Positions 19,198 to 29,977 of a stretch of 64,000 nucleotides of DNA are shown in pieces (within the stretch, counting starts at the first letter, position 1; each line of letters opens with the position of its first letter). The stretch covers positions 310,001 to 374,000 of the forward strand of contig NC_050724.1 of assembly GCF_013402915.1 (NCBI RefSeq), in the 5' to 3' direction. Under the pieces are notes generated by a model. The model had not been told where the DNA came from. It made no database searches and saw only the letters and a program-made list of their open reading frames with translations. The position numbers and the translations under genes were made by a program. The DNA comes from Zygotorulaspora mrakii (Eukaryota > Ascomycota > Saccharomycetes > Saccharomycetales > Saccharomycetaceae).

Positions 19198-20961
19198 ATG
19201 GCTTCAAGTAGTATCACTATTCTACCGGATGAAATATGGATTGAAATCTCGCAGTACTTGACAGTTCAGGACCTTTTCCGGTTGAGGGTCTGCTGCAGAA
19301 AACTGAATGCTAAAATCAGTTCACGAGCTATATGGAAACCAATATGCCTCAAGAATTGGTTGAACCATCAAAATAACGATCCCTTCATGAAAATTACTGA
19401 TAATGAAGAAAATTATCTGCTAAAAGATGACTGGTTTTCATATTTCAGATTCAGAAACAACATTGATTGTGGAATTATGCGAAATTTGCGTAGAATTATG
19501 CAGCAAAAAGATTCCAAAAAGTATTGGGATGAATTTCAATCTTTAATGCGATTTAAAAAAAGCCATATAATTCCATTATTACACAGAACTGTTAATAAGC
19601 AGTACCCACGCGATGAAATACCACTTCATTTGATAGCAATTTGCCAGAAAGTATTGACCTCTTACAGACATGAATACGTTGTAAATCTGTTTACTAATGA
19701 GAATGGTGGAATAGAATTTGTTCACAATGCAGAGGAAACTATTTTTTTAAAATTGGCAGCTATGGATCCATCTTTCGATAGGCTGCTCCACCATCGTAGT
19801 CAAGTCTTCAATAAAATTCATCTTTTAATTAAAAGGGACTTTAATAATAGTTCAGATGAGTTTATGACACTACCAACTACTCTGCGTGTGGATAAGCTGA
19901 TTTGCTACCTGATTGAGCTTTTGAATCCATTTAGCAATAGCCGGCATTTGTTTTTGGAGGATTTTATTTTATTAAGGATTTACGCAGGGGAAGCTCATGG
20001 CCACCCACTGCTTATATTAGCAATTATACAAGCACTGGCTTCCAAGTATAAAGTCGAGACATTATTGTGCAGTTCATATCTCATTATCAGGGACCATCGA
20101 CTGAAAGATGGCGAAACTTACCTCACGATTTCGTCTACTGGCAAACCAAAAATATTTACAAGGGGAAGACTAATTCATTCACTGAAGCATCTCGTTGGAT
20201 CAAGTGACTATATTATTCAAAATGAAATAATACCGACAATTTTACAACCTTTAAAGATGAAGGATTGTATCTCCACCATCTTCAAAGAGCTTCTGCCGGT
20301 TTACAACAAATCGAAGTGGTACACAATGAATCCAAAAACGATAGAATCTGCAAAACTTATTTTCCCCCATAGTGGCCAACCAATGTCATGCGACGCAGTC
20401 AATTACTTCCTGTGTGTTCACAAAGCTACGGATATTGGCCATAGAAACGAAATGCGCGTCTCAACGCTATATACAATAACACGTAGAGAAGTTTTTCGCA
20501 TGCTTTCAAAATTATACCCAGGTGATTTAAATGAAATAAAGTCATTGTTACGACGAGATAGTGATTCCTTTGTAGAACCGTTTTTGCGGTACGAAGAATG
20601 GCTCCATCAACTGCATAATATTTCTTTGGAAACTGAAGATGGAATGGGGTTGTTTGTAGTCTCTTCTAGGGATTTACAATTAATGTGTATCGTGGGTACA
20701 AGGCAGTTTTCAAATCAGCATACCTACTACACATTAATGAACGCTCTGGGAGAGTTTTACATTGAACTCGACGAAAATGTGGAACCCTGCGATTGGGAAT
20801 GTAACGAAGATCTTATTTCTGACTTCCTAAGCATGGCATCACGATCCGATTTGGGATTGGTTTTTTCTGGCATTGATAAGTCATCGCATAGACTCGAGAT
20901 GAATAGCATAGTCCAACATATAATTGACGAAAAGGAACAGCAAGCCAGTTTAGGCTTTTGA
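19198..20961 (+). CDS. MDM30: F-box protein Mdm30, SCF ubiquitin ligase subunit for mitochondrial fusion
   Basis: F-box subunit that directs SCF ubiquitination and turnover of the mitofusin Fzo1 and so controls mitochondrial fusion. 587 residues (S. cerevisiae about 598). The F-box is at residues 7-50: LPDEIWIEISQYLTVQDLFRL followed by RKLNAKISSRAIWK. The remainder is an alpha-helical region without obvious WD or LRR repeats, as in Mdm30. The ATG at 19198 immediately precedes the F-box. It is followed in the same direction by SSQ1, 163 bp downstream, as in S. cerevisiae YLR368W-YLR369W. Confidence 0.92.
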   Translation: MASSSITILPDEIWIEISQYLTVQDLFRLRVCCRKLNAKISSRAIWKPICLKNWLNHQNNDPFMKITDNEENYLLKDDWFSYFRFRNNIDCGIMRNLRRIMQQKDSKKYWDEFQSLMRFKKSHIIPLLHRTVNKQYPRDEIPLHLIAICQKVLTSYRHEYVVNLFTNENGGIEFVHNAEETIFLKLAAMDPSFDRLLHHRSQVFNKIHLLIKRDFNNSSDEFMTLPTTLRVDKLICYLIELLNPFSNSRHLFLEDFILLRIYAGEAHGHPLLILAIIQALASKYKVETLLCSSYLIIRDHRLKDGETYLTISSTGKPKIFTRGRLIHSLKHLVGSSDYIIQNEIIPTILQPLKMKDCISTIFKELLPVYNKSKWYTMNPKTIESAKLIFPHSGQPMSCDAVNYFLCVHKATDIGHRNEMRVSTLYTITRREVFRMLSKLYPGDLNEIKSLLRRDSDSFVEPFLRYEEWLHQLHNISLETEDGMGLFVVSSRDLQLMCIVGTRQFSNQHTYYTLMNALGEFYIELDENVEPCDWECNEDLISDFLSMASRSDLGLVFSGIDKSSHRLEMNSIVQHIIDEKEQQASLGF

Positions 20962-21124
20962 AGCCCAGCAACGCCATCGTATCTTCCATACTATTTACAA
21001 AAATTTATATGTATGTATACCCTACTTATTCCATAATTTCTTGCTGATGTTACACTGCGTGAAAATCGTTCATTCGCGGCGCTGATATTCAATGAAGGGT
21101 TAGAAGTTCAGAGAAATAATAGTT

Positions 21125-23125
21125 ATGACAACGTACCTCAAAAGGCTTTACAGAAGCGGAAAGAACACTTACCGTTTAGACAGAATGCTTTCACTGTCAA
21201 AACTTTCAAGAATACATATAACGGCTTCCCCAAGACAGCTAACTAGGAGTATCAGTTCTAGGGTAGTGGGAATTGACCTTGGGACTACCAATAGTGCCAT
21301 CGGGTACATACGAGATTCTAGTGATAAAAGATCCGCAACGATTATTGAAAACGATGAGGGCCAGAGAACAACGCCTTCTGTGGTAGCATTTGATAAAGAT
21401 GGTAGAGTGATAGTCGGTGCCGCTGCTAGACGTCAGGCGGCTATAAACCCAGAAAATACCTTCTTCTCTACAAAACGTCTTATAGGTAGGCTTTTTGAGG
21501 ACAAGGAAGTCCAGAGAGATTTGAAGTCCGTACCTTTTAAAATTGTAAAATCGAATCAAAGTGGGCAAGCATACGTTAAGACAACTTTTGGCGATGTAAA
21601 ATCTCCAAGTGAAATCGGATCCCTGATTTTACAATACTTGAAAAGAACAGCTGAAGATTATTTGGAGGAAACAGTAGAAAATGCTGTAATTACCGTACCC
21701 GCGTATTTCAATGATTCACAAAGGCAAGCCACGAAGGATGCAGGGCGGTTAGCAGGACTGAAAGTATTGAGAGTAGTAAACGAACCTACAGCTGCTGCAT
21801 TGAGTTTTGGCCTGGATGACTCTAAAAATTCTGGTATAATAGCTGTGTATGACCTCGGTGGAGGAACATTTGATATTTCCATCTTAGATATTGAAGACGG
21901 AGTTTTTGAGGTCAGGGCTACTAACGGAGATACGCACTTAGGTGGAGCAGATTTTGACAACGTTGTTATAAACCATATCATTGATAGTTTCTTGAAAGAG
22001 AACCCGGAGATCGAAAAAAGTGCAATTATCGAAGATATGGATACAATGCAAAGGTTAAGAGAAGTTGCTGAGAATTCCAAGATAGCTCTCTCTCATGTAA
22101 ATGAAACTACGATTGAAATTCCCTTCCTTTTTGAAAATAAGCATCTTCTCACAACAATGAAGGAATCTGAATTGGATGATATGACAATGCATCTTATTGA
22201 ACGGACAATTGGGCCTGTCAGAAAAGCTCTCAAAGATGCCGATATTGAAGCAAAAGATGTGGATGACTTGATACTGGTAGGTGGCATGACTCGTATGCCT
22301 AGAGTCAGATCTGTGGTGCGCGAAATATTCGGAAAAGATCCAAACACTTCCGTTAATCCTGACGAAACTGTCGCTTTAGGTGCTGCAATTCAAGGAGGAG
22401 TTTTATCAGGCGAAATACAGAACGTTTTGCTGCTAGATGTCACACCGCTAACATTGGGCATTGAAACTTTTGGAGGAGCTTTTTGTCCTTTGATTCCCCG
22501 TAACACAACAGTTCCTGTGAAGAAAATGGAGATTTTCAGCACCGGTGTTGATGGACAAACTGGTGTTGATATTAAAGTTTACCAAGGTGAAAGAGGTCTC
22601 GTGCGTGACAATAAACTGATAGGAGATTTGAAACTTACTGGTATTACACCAATGCCTAAAGGTGTTCCTCAAGTTTGCGTCACGTTTGATATAGATGCAG
22701 ATGGGATAATAAACGTTTCTGCATTGGAACGAAGTAGTGGCAGTGAAAAATCCATTCAGGTTGTTGCAAATTCCGGCCTTACGGAACAAGAGATAGCACA
22801 AATTGTGGAAGATGCGAACAAGAACAGAGAAAAGGATAATATAATAAGGCAAAGAGTTGAGCTTCTTACAAAGGCTGATATTATGATTAGCGATTCCGAG
22901 AACACATTTGAGAAATTTAAAGGTGTGATTTCAAGTGATGAATCCTATCCAGAAGTTCTCGAAGAATTGAAAAAAACAAGAGAAATGATAAATGATTTCA
23001 AGAACAATGACTCTGATTTAACTCGTGATGTGAATGATGTTAAGAGGGCCACTGACGAGTTTCAAAAAAGAGCCTTGAAACTTTTCCAAAGCTCTTCCAA
23101 AAGACAATCCGAAAGCAAGAAATAA
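21125..23125 (+). CDS. SSQ1: Mitochondrial Hsp70 for iron-sulfur cluster biogenesis
   Basis: Matrix Hsp70 specialised for transfer of Fe-S clusters from the scaffold Isu1, working with Jac1 and Mge1. 666 residues (family about 657). A basic presequence (about residues 1-45) precedes the ATPase domain with GIDLGTTNSA, DLGGGTFDIS and LVGGMTRMP signatures. The substrate-binding domain follows, with LLLDVTPLTLGIET, and a shortened, charged C-terminal lid ends SKRQSESKK. Assigned to SSQ1 rather than the general SSC1 by its divergence and by position between MDM30 and ARC18. Confidence 0.95.
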   Translation: MTTYLKRLYRSGKNTYRLDRMLSLSKLSRIHITASPRQLTRSISSRVVGIDLGTTNSAIGYIRDSSDKRSATIIENDEGQRTTPSVVAFDKDGRVIVGAAARRQAAINPENTFFSTKRLIGRLFEDKEVQRDLKSVPFKIVKSNQSGQAYVKTTFGDVKSPSEIGSLILQYLKRTAEDYLEETVENAVITVPAYFNDSQRQATKDAGRLAGLKVLRVVNEPTAAALSFGLDDSKNSGIIAVYDLGGGTFDISILDIEDGVFEVRATNGDTHLGGADFDNVVINHIIDSFLKENPEIEKSAIIEDMDTMQRLREVAENSKIALSHVNETTIEIPFLFENKHLLTTMKESELDDMTMHLIERTIGPVRKALKDADIEAKDVDDLILVGGMTRMPRVRSVVREIFGKDPNTSVNPDETVALGAAIQGGVLSGEIQNVLLLDVTPLTLGIETFGGAFCPLIPRNTTVPVKKMEIFSTGVDGQTGVDIKVYQGERGLVRDNKLIGDLKLTGITPMPKGVPQVCVTFDIDADGIINVSALERSSGSEKSIQVVANSGLTEQEIAQIVEDANKNREKDNIIRQRVELLTKADIMISDSENTFEKFKGVISSDESYPEVLEELKKTREMINDFKNNDSDLTRDVNDVKRATDEFQKRALKLFQSSSKRQSESKK

Positions 23126-23229
23126 GCCGTGTTTATGATTTTTACAGACTCTTGCGTAATAATTTATACGCCTATATGTTTGTATATATCATTCTTTCGC
23201 GAAATTTTTCTTTCTATCTTGTGCTGCAT

Positions 23230-23839
23230 TTACAGGGACTTATTCATGAATCTTCTTCTGGTGAATGCTAGCCAAAATTTGGAAGGACTTTCTTTCGAGT
23301 CCCTGTAAAGTCTTTCGAGGAGTCTAATAGCCAGCTCTTGACGAAACTGTTGGATGTAAGTTCTCAGCAATTCCATCGCATTGTGATCTGTGACCGGGAC
23401 TGAGTAAACTGTATTCATTGGAAATCCAGGAGTACCTGGGATAGTAAAATTATCGAGTGCGACATTTGTCAATGCTTTTAAAGCTTCATTATAGGTGGTG
23501 GTAATTTTCAAATGTGCTAGACAGTCATTGATAAACAGGATACCATAGATGAGCACTCTGTCGGCTGGCGATTTGATTTCAAAATTTTTGAAAAAAGAAT
23601 TGGCACGAAACAAATCCAGACACTCGTCTATAATGTCATAATCTGAATTGGCAGGGTATGCAGGACCTCTGAACTTGGTATTGAGTGGTAAAAGGGCAAT
23701 ATTGCCGACCATGCGATCATTTTGCGGATCAACTGGAAATGTGGAATGATATGCCTGTCAATTATTGTTAGTAAAAAAACATTCTGCCCAAAATCAAAAA
23801 AAAAATGAAAACATTGATGGGCTTGGCACATACGGGCAT
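23230..23839 (-). CDS. ARC18: Arp2/3 complex subunit Arc18 (ARPC3), spliced
   Basis: ARPC3 subunit of the Arp2/3 actin-nucleating complex that drives cortical patches and endocytosis. Exon 1 is only six bases (23834-23839, ATG CCC); exon 2 is 23230-23754. The 79-nt intron begins GTATGT at 23833, has TACTAAC at 23773-23767, and ends ACAG at 23755. Splicing gives 176 residues that begin MPAYHSTFPVDPQNDRMVGN, matching the S. cerevisiae N-terminus residue for residue almost throughout. Without the intron the protein would start at an internal methionine (position 17). The C-terminus KFWLAFTRRRFMNKSL is identical to the family. It is convergent with SSQ1 across 104 bp. Confidence 0.96.
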
Positions 23840-24269
23840 TTTTATCCGATGAGGAAGGAAGGTATTAAAAACTTAAGCTAGCGACCTGTATATAATAACC
23901 TTTCTCCCTGTAACTCAAACTTTTCGTATTTCTTCATTATCGGAAAACCCCTTTTGACTTTCATGTTCACAATCATCAAGTTGTCGTTTCATATGACCAA
24001 CATTTTCGCAGATGGTAAGTGCATAGGAGCTTTTATCGAGAGACTAAGGAAAAGGTTCATGATTAGATGGAAAAAAAAGAGTAGGTTCTCGTTGTTTCAG
24101 GGATACAAGCACTTGATTGAGTGTTCCGGAAGGAAGCAACGGTTGTATATTAGTGCTGGAGAAAATAATACGCTAGAAGAACTTCAGCGGTAGTTAGCTT
24201 CACTGTTAGAATTCCCTTTGCTCCAGAAGTTGAAGCTACATCACCTGAGTCGGAACTCTTGTCGACACA

Positions 24270-27200
24270 ATGGTGAATGTAAGTAGTAGTCAGGATAGGC
24301 GGTCTGTTTATTCAGAAATCTTTGGAATCGAGAGAAAATCGAACTCCTTGACACTTGATCTCATTTACGATCGTGAGAACGACTACAACAATAAACAAGA
24401 ATCCTATGAAGCGAGGCTTCCTGACAAAATTGAGGACATTGAACAGCTTAACGAGGTACTGTCTGAAGAGATTTTCAATGATTTCTTGCCGGAGACTGAA
24501 GACGTCTTAGAGAAAGAGGGTTACATTCTTCCTTACAAGACCCACATCCGAAGAGTATCTGACACACCGAGCTTGCTCAGTGGGGAGCACACACCACAAG
24601 GCAGCCCAAAAAGAAGCTCATCCTCAAAGGCTCCTTTCTCGCCCACAATTCATGAAAAGACGGTGTATACTCACCAAAAATCGGCACTCCAACCGACCGT
24701 ACCGAAGACTACGGGTCTCTCTGATGCGCGCTTAGCAAATGCGACCGTTTCGGTGAACTCAGACTCTTCTTGTCAAGCCAAGAAAGAGGATAAAACAAAA
24801 ACTGAACAGACGCCAAGGAGAACACCGTCGCTACCTCAACTGTCTATTTCGGGTCTGAAAAAGCAATCGAGCTTTTCTCATTCCAATGGTGGCACTCCAA
24901 CTATGAAAAAATCACCTTTACAGGGATTTGGATTTTTCTCGCGGCCCAGCTCTCGAGATTTACAGGAGCAGCAACAGCATCCTAATCATTATAATCAACA
25001 GCAGCATCCTCAACAGAACCAGTACGCTGTTGATTCGCATCATTTCCAGCAGCAGCAATTTCAACAGGCACCAATAGCTGGCAATTCATCGAGGACTATG
25101 TCAATAAACTCGAGCACCCTCAAAAATTTTGCTTCCTCACTTCAATCGAAGACTACAAGTGGAAGAAAGATCCCCCAAAAGTATGACACGTTTTCTAATA
25201 CGTTTTCGGAGCATCATAATCATCATCCTTCTGGTTATCCTCAGGCAGCGAACACAGCTGGGCTATCAAGTTATGGAAACTACACTTTAGGCAATAAACA
25301 AAGTTCCTCAAGTTTAGGCTTAGGTTTAAAGTCGAGAAACTCATCGGCATCACTCTCTTCAAAGAGATTTACTTCTGCATCTGGTGCCTCTTTACTTTAT
25401 GAGCATCGAAATAGTGGTTCAATACCATCTTCTAAACCTATAGTGAGTGCTTCCAATAAAAAGCCTCAAGTATATCCTGCATTGTTATCTAGGGTTGCCA
25501 CAAAATTCAAAAGTTCTATAGAAGTGGGTGACCATAAAAAAGATGGTCTGATTTATCGTGATGCATTCACTGGTCATCAAGCTGTTGATGTTATATGCTC
25601 AATCATTAGAACATCTGATCGTAACCTTGCATTATTATTGGGTAGATCATTGGATGCTCAAAAGTTATTTCATGACGTGATATACGAGCACAGACTGCGG
25701 GATTCTCCCCATGAAGTTTATGAATTTACTGACAGCTCAAGAGTTATTGGTACTGGTACCACAGGTGTTGTTGCGGTTAATTCGCGGGATCCCCTCATGC
25801 TATTGCCAAGCTCTTCACAGGTGAATTCAATCCCATATTCGGGATCAACTATCGTCAATTCTGGTTCCGCATCCTCCTTGAAAAGTGACCAGACCACGTC
25901 ACAGGATAGTAAAGTCACTCAAAATCCTGCTTCGATACATAATGTCAATGGTGTCTTTACTTTGTTGGTTGAATGTTATTCCCCGACCTGCACTAGAGAT
26001 CGACTGTGCTATTCAATTTCTTGTCCTCGAAGACTGGAACAGCAGGCAAGATTGAATCTGAAACCTAACGGCGGTTTGAAGCGAAACATATCAATGGCGT
26101 TAGATGAAGAAGAGGAGGAAAAACCATCTTGGACTAGCTCTGTCTCGAAAGAAATTTGGGAAAACTTGCCTAAAAGCGAGATCAAGAGACAAGAAACAAT
26201 TTATGAAGTCTTCATCACTGAAAAGAATTTTGTTAAGTCTTTGGAAATCACAAGAGATACATTCATGAAGACGTTAGCTGAAACGAATATAATTCCTGCT
26301 GATATTAGGAAAAATTTCATCAAGCATGTATTTGCCCATATTAATGACATTTATTCTGTTAATAGACGATTTCTGGAGGCTCTAGCAGATAGACAAAAAA
26401 GCTCACCGGTCGTCAAAGGTATTGGTGATATCATCCTCAGATTTATACCTTTTTTTGAACCTTTTGTCTCCTATGTTGCTTCAAGACCATACGCCAAATA
26501 CCTTATTGAGACTCAAAGATCGGTCAATCCGTATTTTGCTAGATTTGACGACGACATGATGAGCTCTTCGCTAAGGCACGGTATTGATTCATTTTTGTCC
26601 CAAGGTGTCTCGAGACCTGGTCGTTATATGCTTTTAGTGAGGGAAATACTGAAATCTTCAGATGCCGAAAAAGAGAAAAGGGATCATGAAAATTTAACAA
26701 AAGCCATGGAGGCATTACATGATTTTATGAAAAGAATAGACAGAGCAAGTGGTGCAGCACAAGATAGACATGATGTGAAGCTATTGAAACAAAAGATACT
26801 TTTCAAGAATGAATACGTAAATCTGGGTTTGAATGATGAAAAACGTAAGATCAAACATGAAGGGGTTCTATCAAGGAAAGAACTCAGTAAATCTGATGGC
26901 TCAGTGGTTGGAGATATTCAGTTTTATCTATTGGACAATATGCTATTGTTTTTGAAAGCAAAAGCAGTAAATAAATGGCATCAGCATAAGGTGTTCCAAA
27001 GACCCATACCGTTACCACTGTTGTTTGTTTGTCCATCGGAGGACATGCCGTCATCGAGAAAATTCATTGGTACTAAACCAGATTGTTTCGCTGGAGTTTT
27101 ACAGCCTGAACATGCACAGATTAATTCAAAGAATGCTATGACGTTCCTATATTATGGTGCTAAGCAAAAATACCAGGTCACGTTGTATGCAGCACAGGTG

Positions 27201-28265
27201 GCTGGTTTACAAACTCTATTAGAGAAGATTAAACAAGAGCAGGGCAGAATAATCAGTGAAACTAACATGCTCAATGTTATCAAGATCAGTGACAAATTTT
27301 TTGATTATACAAACAAGATTAATAGCGTTGCGTCCTGTGACGGTGGGCGTAAACTTTTAATTGCGACGAATTCCGGCTTATACATGAGTAATATCAAAAG
27401 ACAGAAGAATAAGGAAACTGGGAAAAGAACTACATATTTCTCTACCCCTGTTCAATTAGTACAAAGGAATAACATTTCACAGGTGGCAGTGTTAGATGAA
27501 TTTCAGTCTATTCTTTTGCTGGTAGATAAGAAACTGTACAGAGTTCCATTAGCATTACTAGCAGTTGAAAGTAACGGAACTAGTTTTTTCAAGAAGCACA
27601 GCAAAGAGTTGGTCAATCACGTCAACTTTTTCGCGGAAGGCGATTGTAATGGTAAGAGATTAGTTGTTACAGCTCACAGTTCATCTCATTCAGTCAAATA
27701 TTTTGAACATGATCATCCGTTATTGTCAGAAAGGAATGGTGGTGGCAAAAATGGAAAGAGAAAAATCACTGAAGTCATTTTCGATTCTGAGCCAGTTTCG
27801 ATTTCATTTTTAAAAGCTAATCTATGTGTTGGTTGTAAAAAAGGGTTTCAAATCGTTGGTGTGTCACAAAACGCTCATGAATCACTATTAGATCCAGCTG
27901 ATACATCTCTGGAATTTGCTTTAAGAGATACATTGAAGCCCATGGCCATCTATCGCGTTGGGGACACCTTTTTACTTTGCTATACAGAATTTGCATTTTT
28001 CGTAAACACCCAGGGTTGGAGAAAAAGAGATTCTCATATCATTCATTGGGAGGGGGAGCCACAAAAGTTTGCAATTTGGTATCCATACATCTTGGCCTTT
28101 GATAATAACTTCATTGAAATTAGAAAAATTGATAGTGGCGAACTAGTAAACTGTGTTCTTGGTGAGAAGATACGTTTACTACAAACAAGCTCTCAAGAAA
28201 TACTCTATGTATACGAAGATTCACGGGGGTACGATACAGTGGCATCCATAGACTTTTGGGGCTAA
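24270..28265 (+). CDS. ROM2: Rho1 GDP-GTP exchange factor Rom1/Rom2
   Basis: Guanine nucleotide exchange factor for Rho1 in the cell-wall-integrity pathway, acting at the plasma membrane downstream of Wsc1 and Mid2. 1331 residues. An N-terminal Ser/Gln-rich region (about 1-390, with a Q/H-rich run near 230-275) is followed by a DEP domain (about 405-490), a DH domain (about 650-840, beginning RQETIYEVFITEKNFVKSLE), a PH domain (about 860-1000) and a C-terminal CNH domain (about 1030-1310). ROM1 and ROM2 are duplicates in S. cerevisiae; this is the single ancestor of both. The neighbours ARC18 and ELO3 match the ROM2 location. Confidence 0.95.
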   Translation: MVNVSSSQDRRSVYSEIFGIERKSNSLTLDLIYDRENDYNNKQESYEARLPDKIEDIEQLNEVLSEEIFNDFLPETEDVLEKEGYILPYKTHIRRVSDTPSLLSGEHTPQGSPKRSSSSKAPFSPTIHEKTVYTHQKSALQPTVPKTTGLSDARLANATVSVNSDSSCQAKKEDKTKTEQTPRRTPSLPQLSISGLKKQSSFSHSNGGTPTMKKSPLQGFGFFSRPSSRDLQEQQQHPNHYNQQQHPQQNQYAVDSHHFQQQQFQQAPIAGNSSRTMSINSSTLKNFASSLQSKTTSGRKIPQKYDTFSNTFSEHHNHHPSGYPQAANTAGLSSYGNYTLGNKQSSSSLGLGLKSRNSSASLSSKRFTSASGASLLYEHRNSGSIPSSKPIVSASNKKPQVYPALLSRVATKFKSSIEVGDHKKDGLIYRDAFTGHQAVDVICSIIRTSDRNLALLLGRSLDAQKLFHDVIYEHRLRDSPHEVYEFTDSSRVIGTGTTGVVAVNSRDPLMLLPSSSQVNSIPYSGSTIVNSGSASSLKSDQTTSQDSKVTQNPASIHNVNGVFTLLVECYSPTCTRDRLCYSISCPRRLEQQARLNLKPNGGLKRNISMALDEEEEEKPSWTSSVSKEIWENLPKSEIKRQETIYEVFITEKNFVKSLEITRDTFMKTLAETNIIPADIRKNFIKHVFAHINDIYSVNRRFLEALADRQKSSPVVKGIGDIILRFIPFFEPFVSYVASRPYAKYLIETQRSVNPYFARFDDDMMSSSLRHGIDSFLSQGVSRPGRYMLLVREILKSSDAEKEKRDHENLTKAMEALHDFMKRIDRASGAAQDRHDVKLLKQKILFKNEYVNLGLNDEKRKIKHEGVLSRKELSKSDGSVVGDIQFYLLDNMLLFLKAKAVNKWHQHKVFQRPIPLPLLFVCPSEDMPSSRKFIGTKPDCFAGVLQPEHAQINSKNAMTFLYYGAKQKYQVTLYAAQVAGLQTLLEKIKQEQGRIISETNMLNVIKISDKFFDYTNKINSVASCDGGRKLLIATNSGLYMSNIKRQKNKETGKRTTYFSTPVQLVQRNNISQVAVLDEFQSILLLVDKKLYRVPLALLAVESNGTSFFKKHSKELVNHVNFFAEGDCNGKRLVVTAHSSSHSVKYFEHDHPLLSERNGGGKNGKRKITEVIFDSEPVSISFLKANLCVGCKKGFQIVGVSQNAHESLLDPADTSLEFALRDTLKPMAIYRVGDTFLLCYTEFAFFVNTQGWRKRDSHIIHWEGEPQKFAIWYPYILAFDNNFIEIRKIDSGELVNCVLGEKIRLLQTSSQEILYVYEDSRGYDTVASIDFWG

Positions 28266-29413
28266 TATCCTGTCACTCTAATCTCTACACAGTGCAACCC
28301 GAAAAGCTTGTTTACAACTAACAACAGTCGCTTCAAGAACATACAAATACATTCCAAACCAAAAAAAGAGATTATTTTGTGTATTTAGTCGCAAGCATAC
28401 ATACATTAATTAATGAACTAATCCAACAATCTAATAGAAAAAAACGGAGCCGTGCATAAAATATGTAAAGGATGAGGGTTTCACGAGCAACATATTTGTG
28501 GTTGTCCATCCCATTGAGACAGAAAAGAAGGATAAACAGAAACACTTCAAGAGGCAGTATTTGTGAGGGAATCTTTCAACATGAAGAATAAAAATACTCA
28601 ATGTTCGCTCCAACTAACTGAGTTGCAAATAAGTCCAGTTTCCAAAATCTTAGCACTAGCAAAGAAGCTGGGCGGCTATTATCTCAGCGCATGTTGATCT
28701 CCTCCACCAATATACTGTTAATCCAGGAAGGAACCCCATCAAACCAGAATTTCAAATAGAAAGAATAGATTGGAGCTTAGAATAATTTTCCAACTAGAAC
28801 TGTATTTTTATTCACTTCAAGCGACATTGAAAATGCCAAGAAACCGATTCGATCTGAATAAGGGATATAATAAAAAGGTCCTCAAGGTTCTTGGAATAGG
28901 TGGTACATTAAACTCCCATTCTGATGTGATTTCTTGCAGCGTTGAAACAAAAATATTTCAAGGAGACTGAAATTCTGATCCCTATTGAGAACCATCGCCA
29001 ACTATATCAATACAAAAATTTATAAGAATTTTCCTAATTGAATTCTTCAAAATCGAGAGGAGCCACTTTCAAACATGCCGGTTCCGTCAGTGTACATCTT
29101 AAAGGTTCGATGAGAATGTTATGTAGCGTTTGCACTTGAGAAAAGGTGTCGACCGATTACGTTAAACCATACGCTAATCCAGCTTGAAAGCCGAAATGAA
29201 AGGAGACAATAACGCTACTGAGACAAAGTAGAACCTAATTCCTTTAAATATCAAAAAAGAAGAGGTGCGTGAGATCCACTCTTTCGATCAATTGGCATCT
29301 CAGATCCCAAGCGCATATATGCGAAACTGCTCACGGCGATGTTACATGTGAAAATGCCACTAGTCACTTGTTTGAAAATCAAGTCATGAAGTGTGGGAAC
29401 TCAAGCGAAGCGT

Positions 29414-29704
29414 ATGCAAAAGAAAGCCAGGAGTTTCTTACAGGAAATAGAAACAATTGTAGGAGCAGAAGAAGAACCAATTCACCCTGCAGAATTGAAA
29501 GAGCAAGTCACTGCCCTGCAATTCGCTTTAAGATATTCGACCCAAGATTCACCACTCAAAGGTTATGGCCTATTGACATCTTTAACAGCTATCTGGATTT
29601 ATCGATATTTTTTGAAACTTCGACGCGTTTGGCTTAAAGCCGTTGAAGCTCTCAATCAGCCATTTTTTTTCCTCTCTTTGTTTTTTCGGCTTCTTTCAGC
29701 TTAG
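29414..29704 (+). CDS. Possible small ORF, unknown
   Basis: 96 codons from the first ATG. The N-terminal half is charged and helix-like (KKARSFLQEIETIV, ELKEQVTALQFALR). A hydrophobic segment follows (YGLLTSLTAIWIYRYFLKLRRVW). The last residues are low-complexity phenylalanine/leucine coded by pyrimidine tracts. I do not recognise it, and another frame is also open across the same DNA. It may be a chance ORF in the ELO3 promoter or a small membrane peptide. Confidence 0.2.
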   Translation: MQKKARSFLQEIETIVGAEEEPIHPAELKEQVTALQFALRYSTQDSPLKGYGLLTSLTAIWIYRYFLKLRRVWLKAVEALNQPFFFLSLFFRLLSA

Positions 29705-29833
29705 ACGCGATCTAAATAAATTTTTCGACGACGTGGAGGAAATTTTGTGCAAACCGCTATAGATTTCTGGAACTTCAGGTTTTAGTTCTGTTGTGGAAAC
29801 TCTTTAACAAACAACTTTTCGGTTGATAAATTG

Positions 29834-29860
29834 TTTTTTTTTTTTCATTTGTTTTTTTTT
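29834..29860 (+). promoter_or_regulatory. Paired poly(dT) tracts in the ELO3 promoter
   Basis: A run of 12 T (29834-29845) and a run of 9 T (29852-29860) lie 118-144 bp before the ELO3 ATG. Long dA:dT tracts exclude nucleosomes and are common in strong yeast promoters. Confidence 0.6.
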
Positions 29861-29977
29861 CAGAGCTCTTCTTTTTAGAGTAAACTTGGGGTGTATAAAG
29901 ATCTTGTTCCTCTTCAGCTCTCGGTGTTTTCCTATTCATTCATTTGCTAACAAAATAAAAGATCCTTCGTGCATATA

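Larger units (their letters stand above)
28266..29977. other. 1.7-kb intergenic region upstream of ELO3
   Basis: Unusually long for this window. It holds no tRNA or recognised gene. A GGGCGGCTA motif near 28670, one base short of the Ume6 URS1 core, is present. Poly(dT) tracts occur close to ELO3. A 96-codon ORF (29414-29704) is described separately. Base composition is otherwise ordinary (21 of 60 G+C in 28561-28620). Confidence 0.6.

Noticed and set aside
23963..24193. Basic 76-codon ORF between ARC18 and ROM2
   Set aside because: It sits in the divergent promoter of two genes, has no similarity I recognise, and its length is ordinary for chance.
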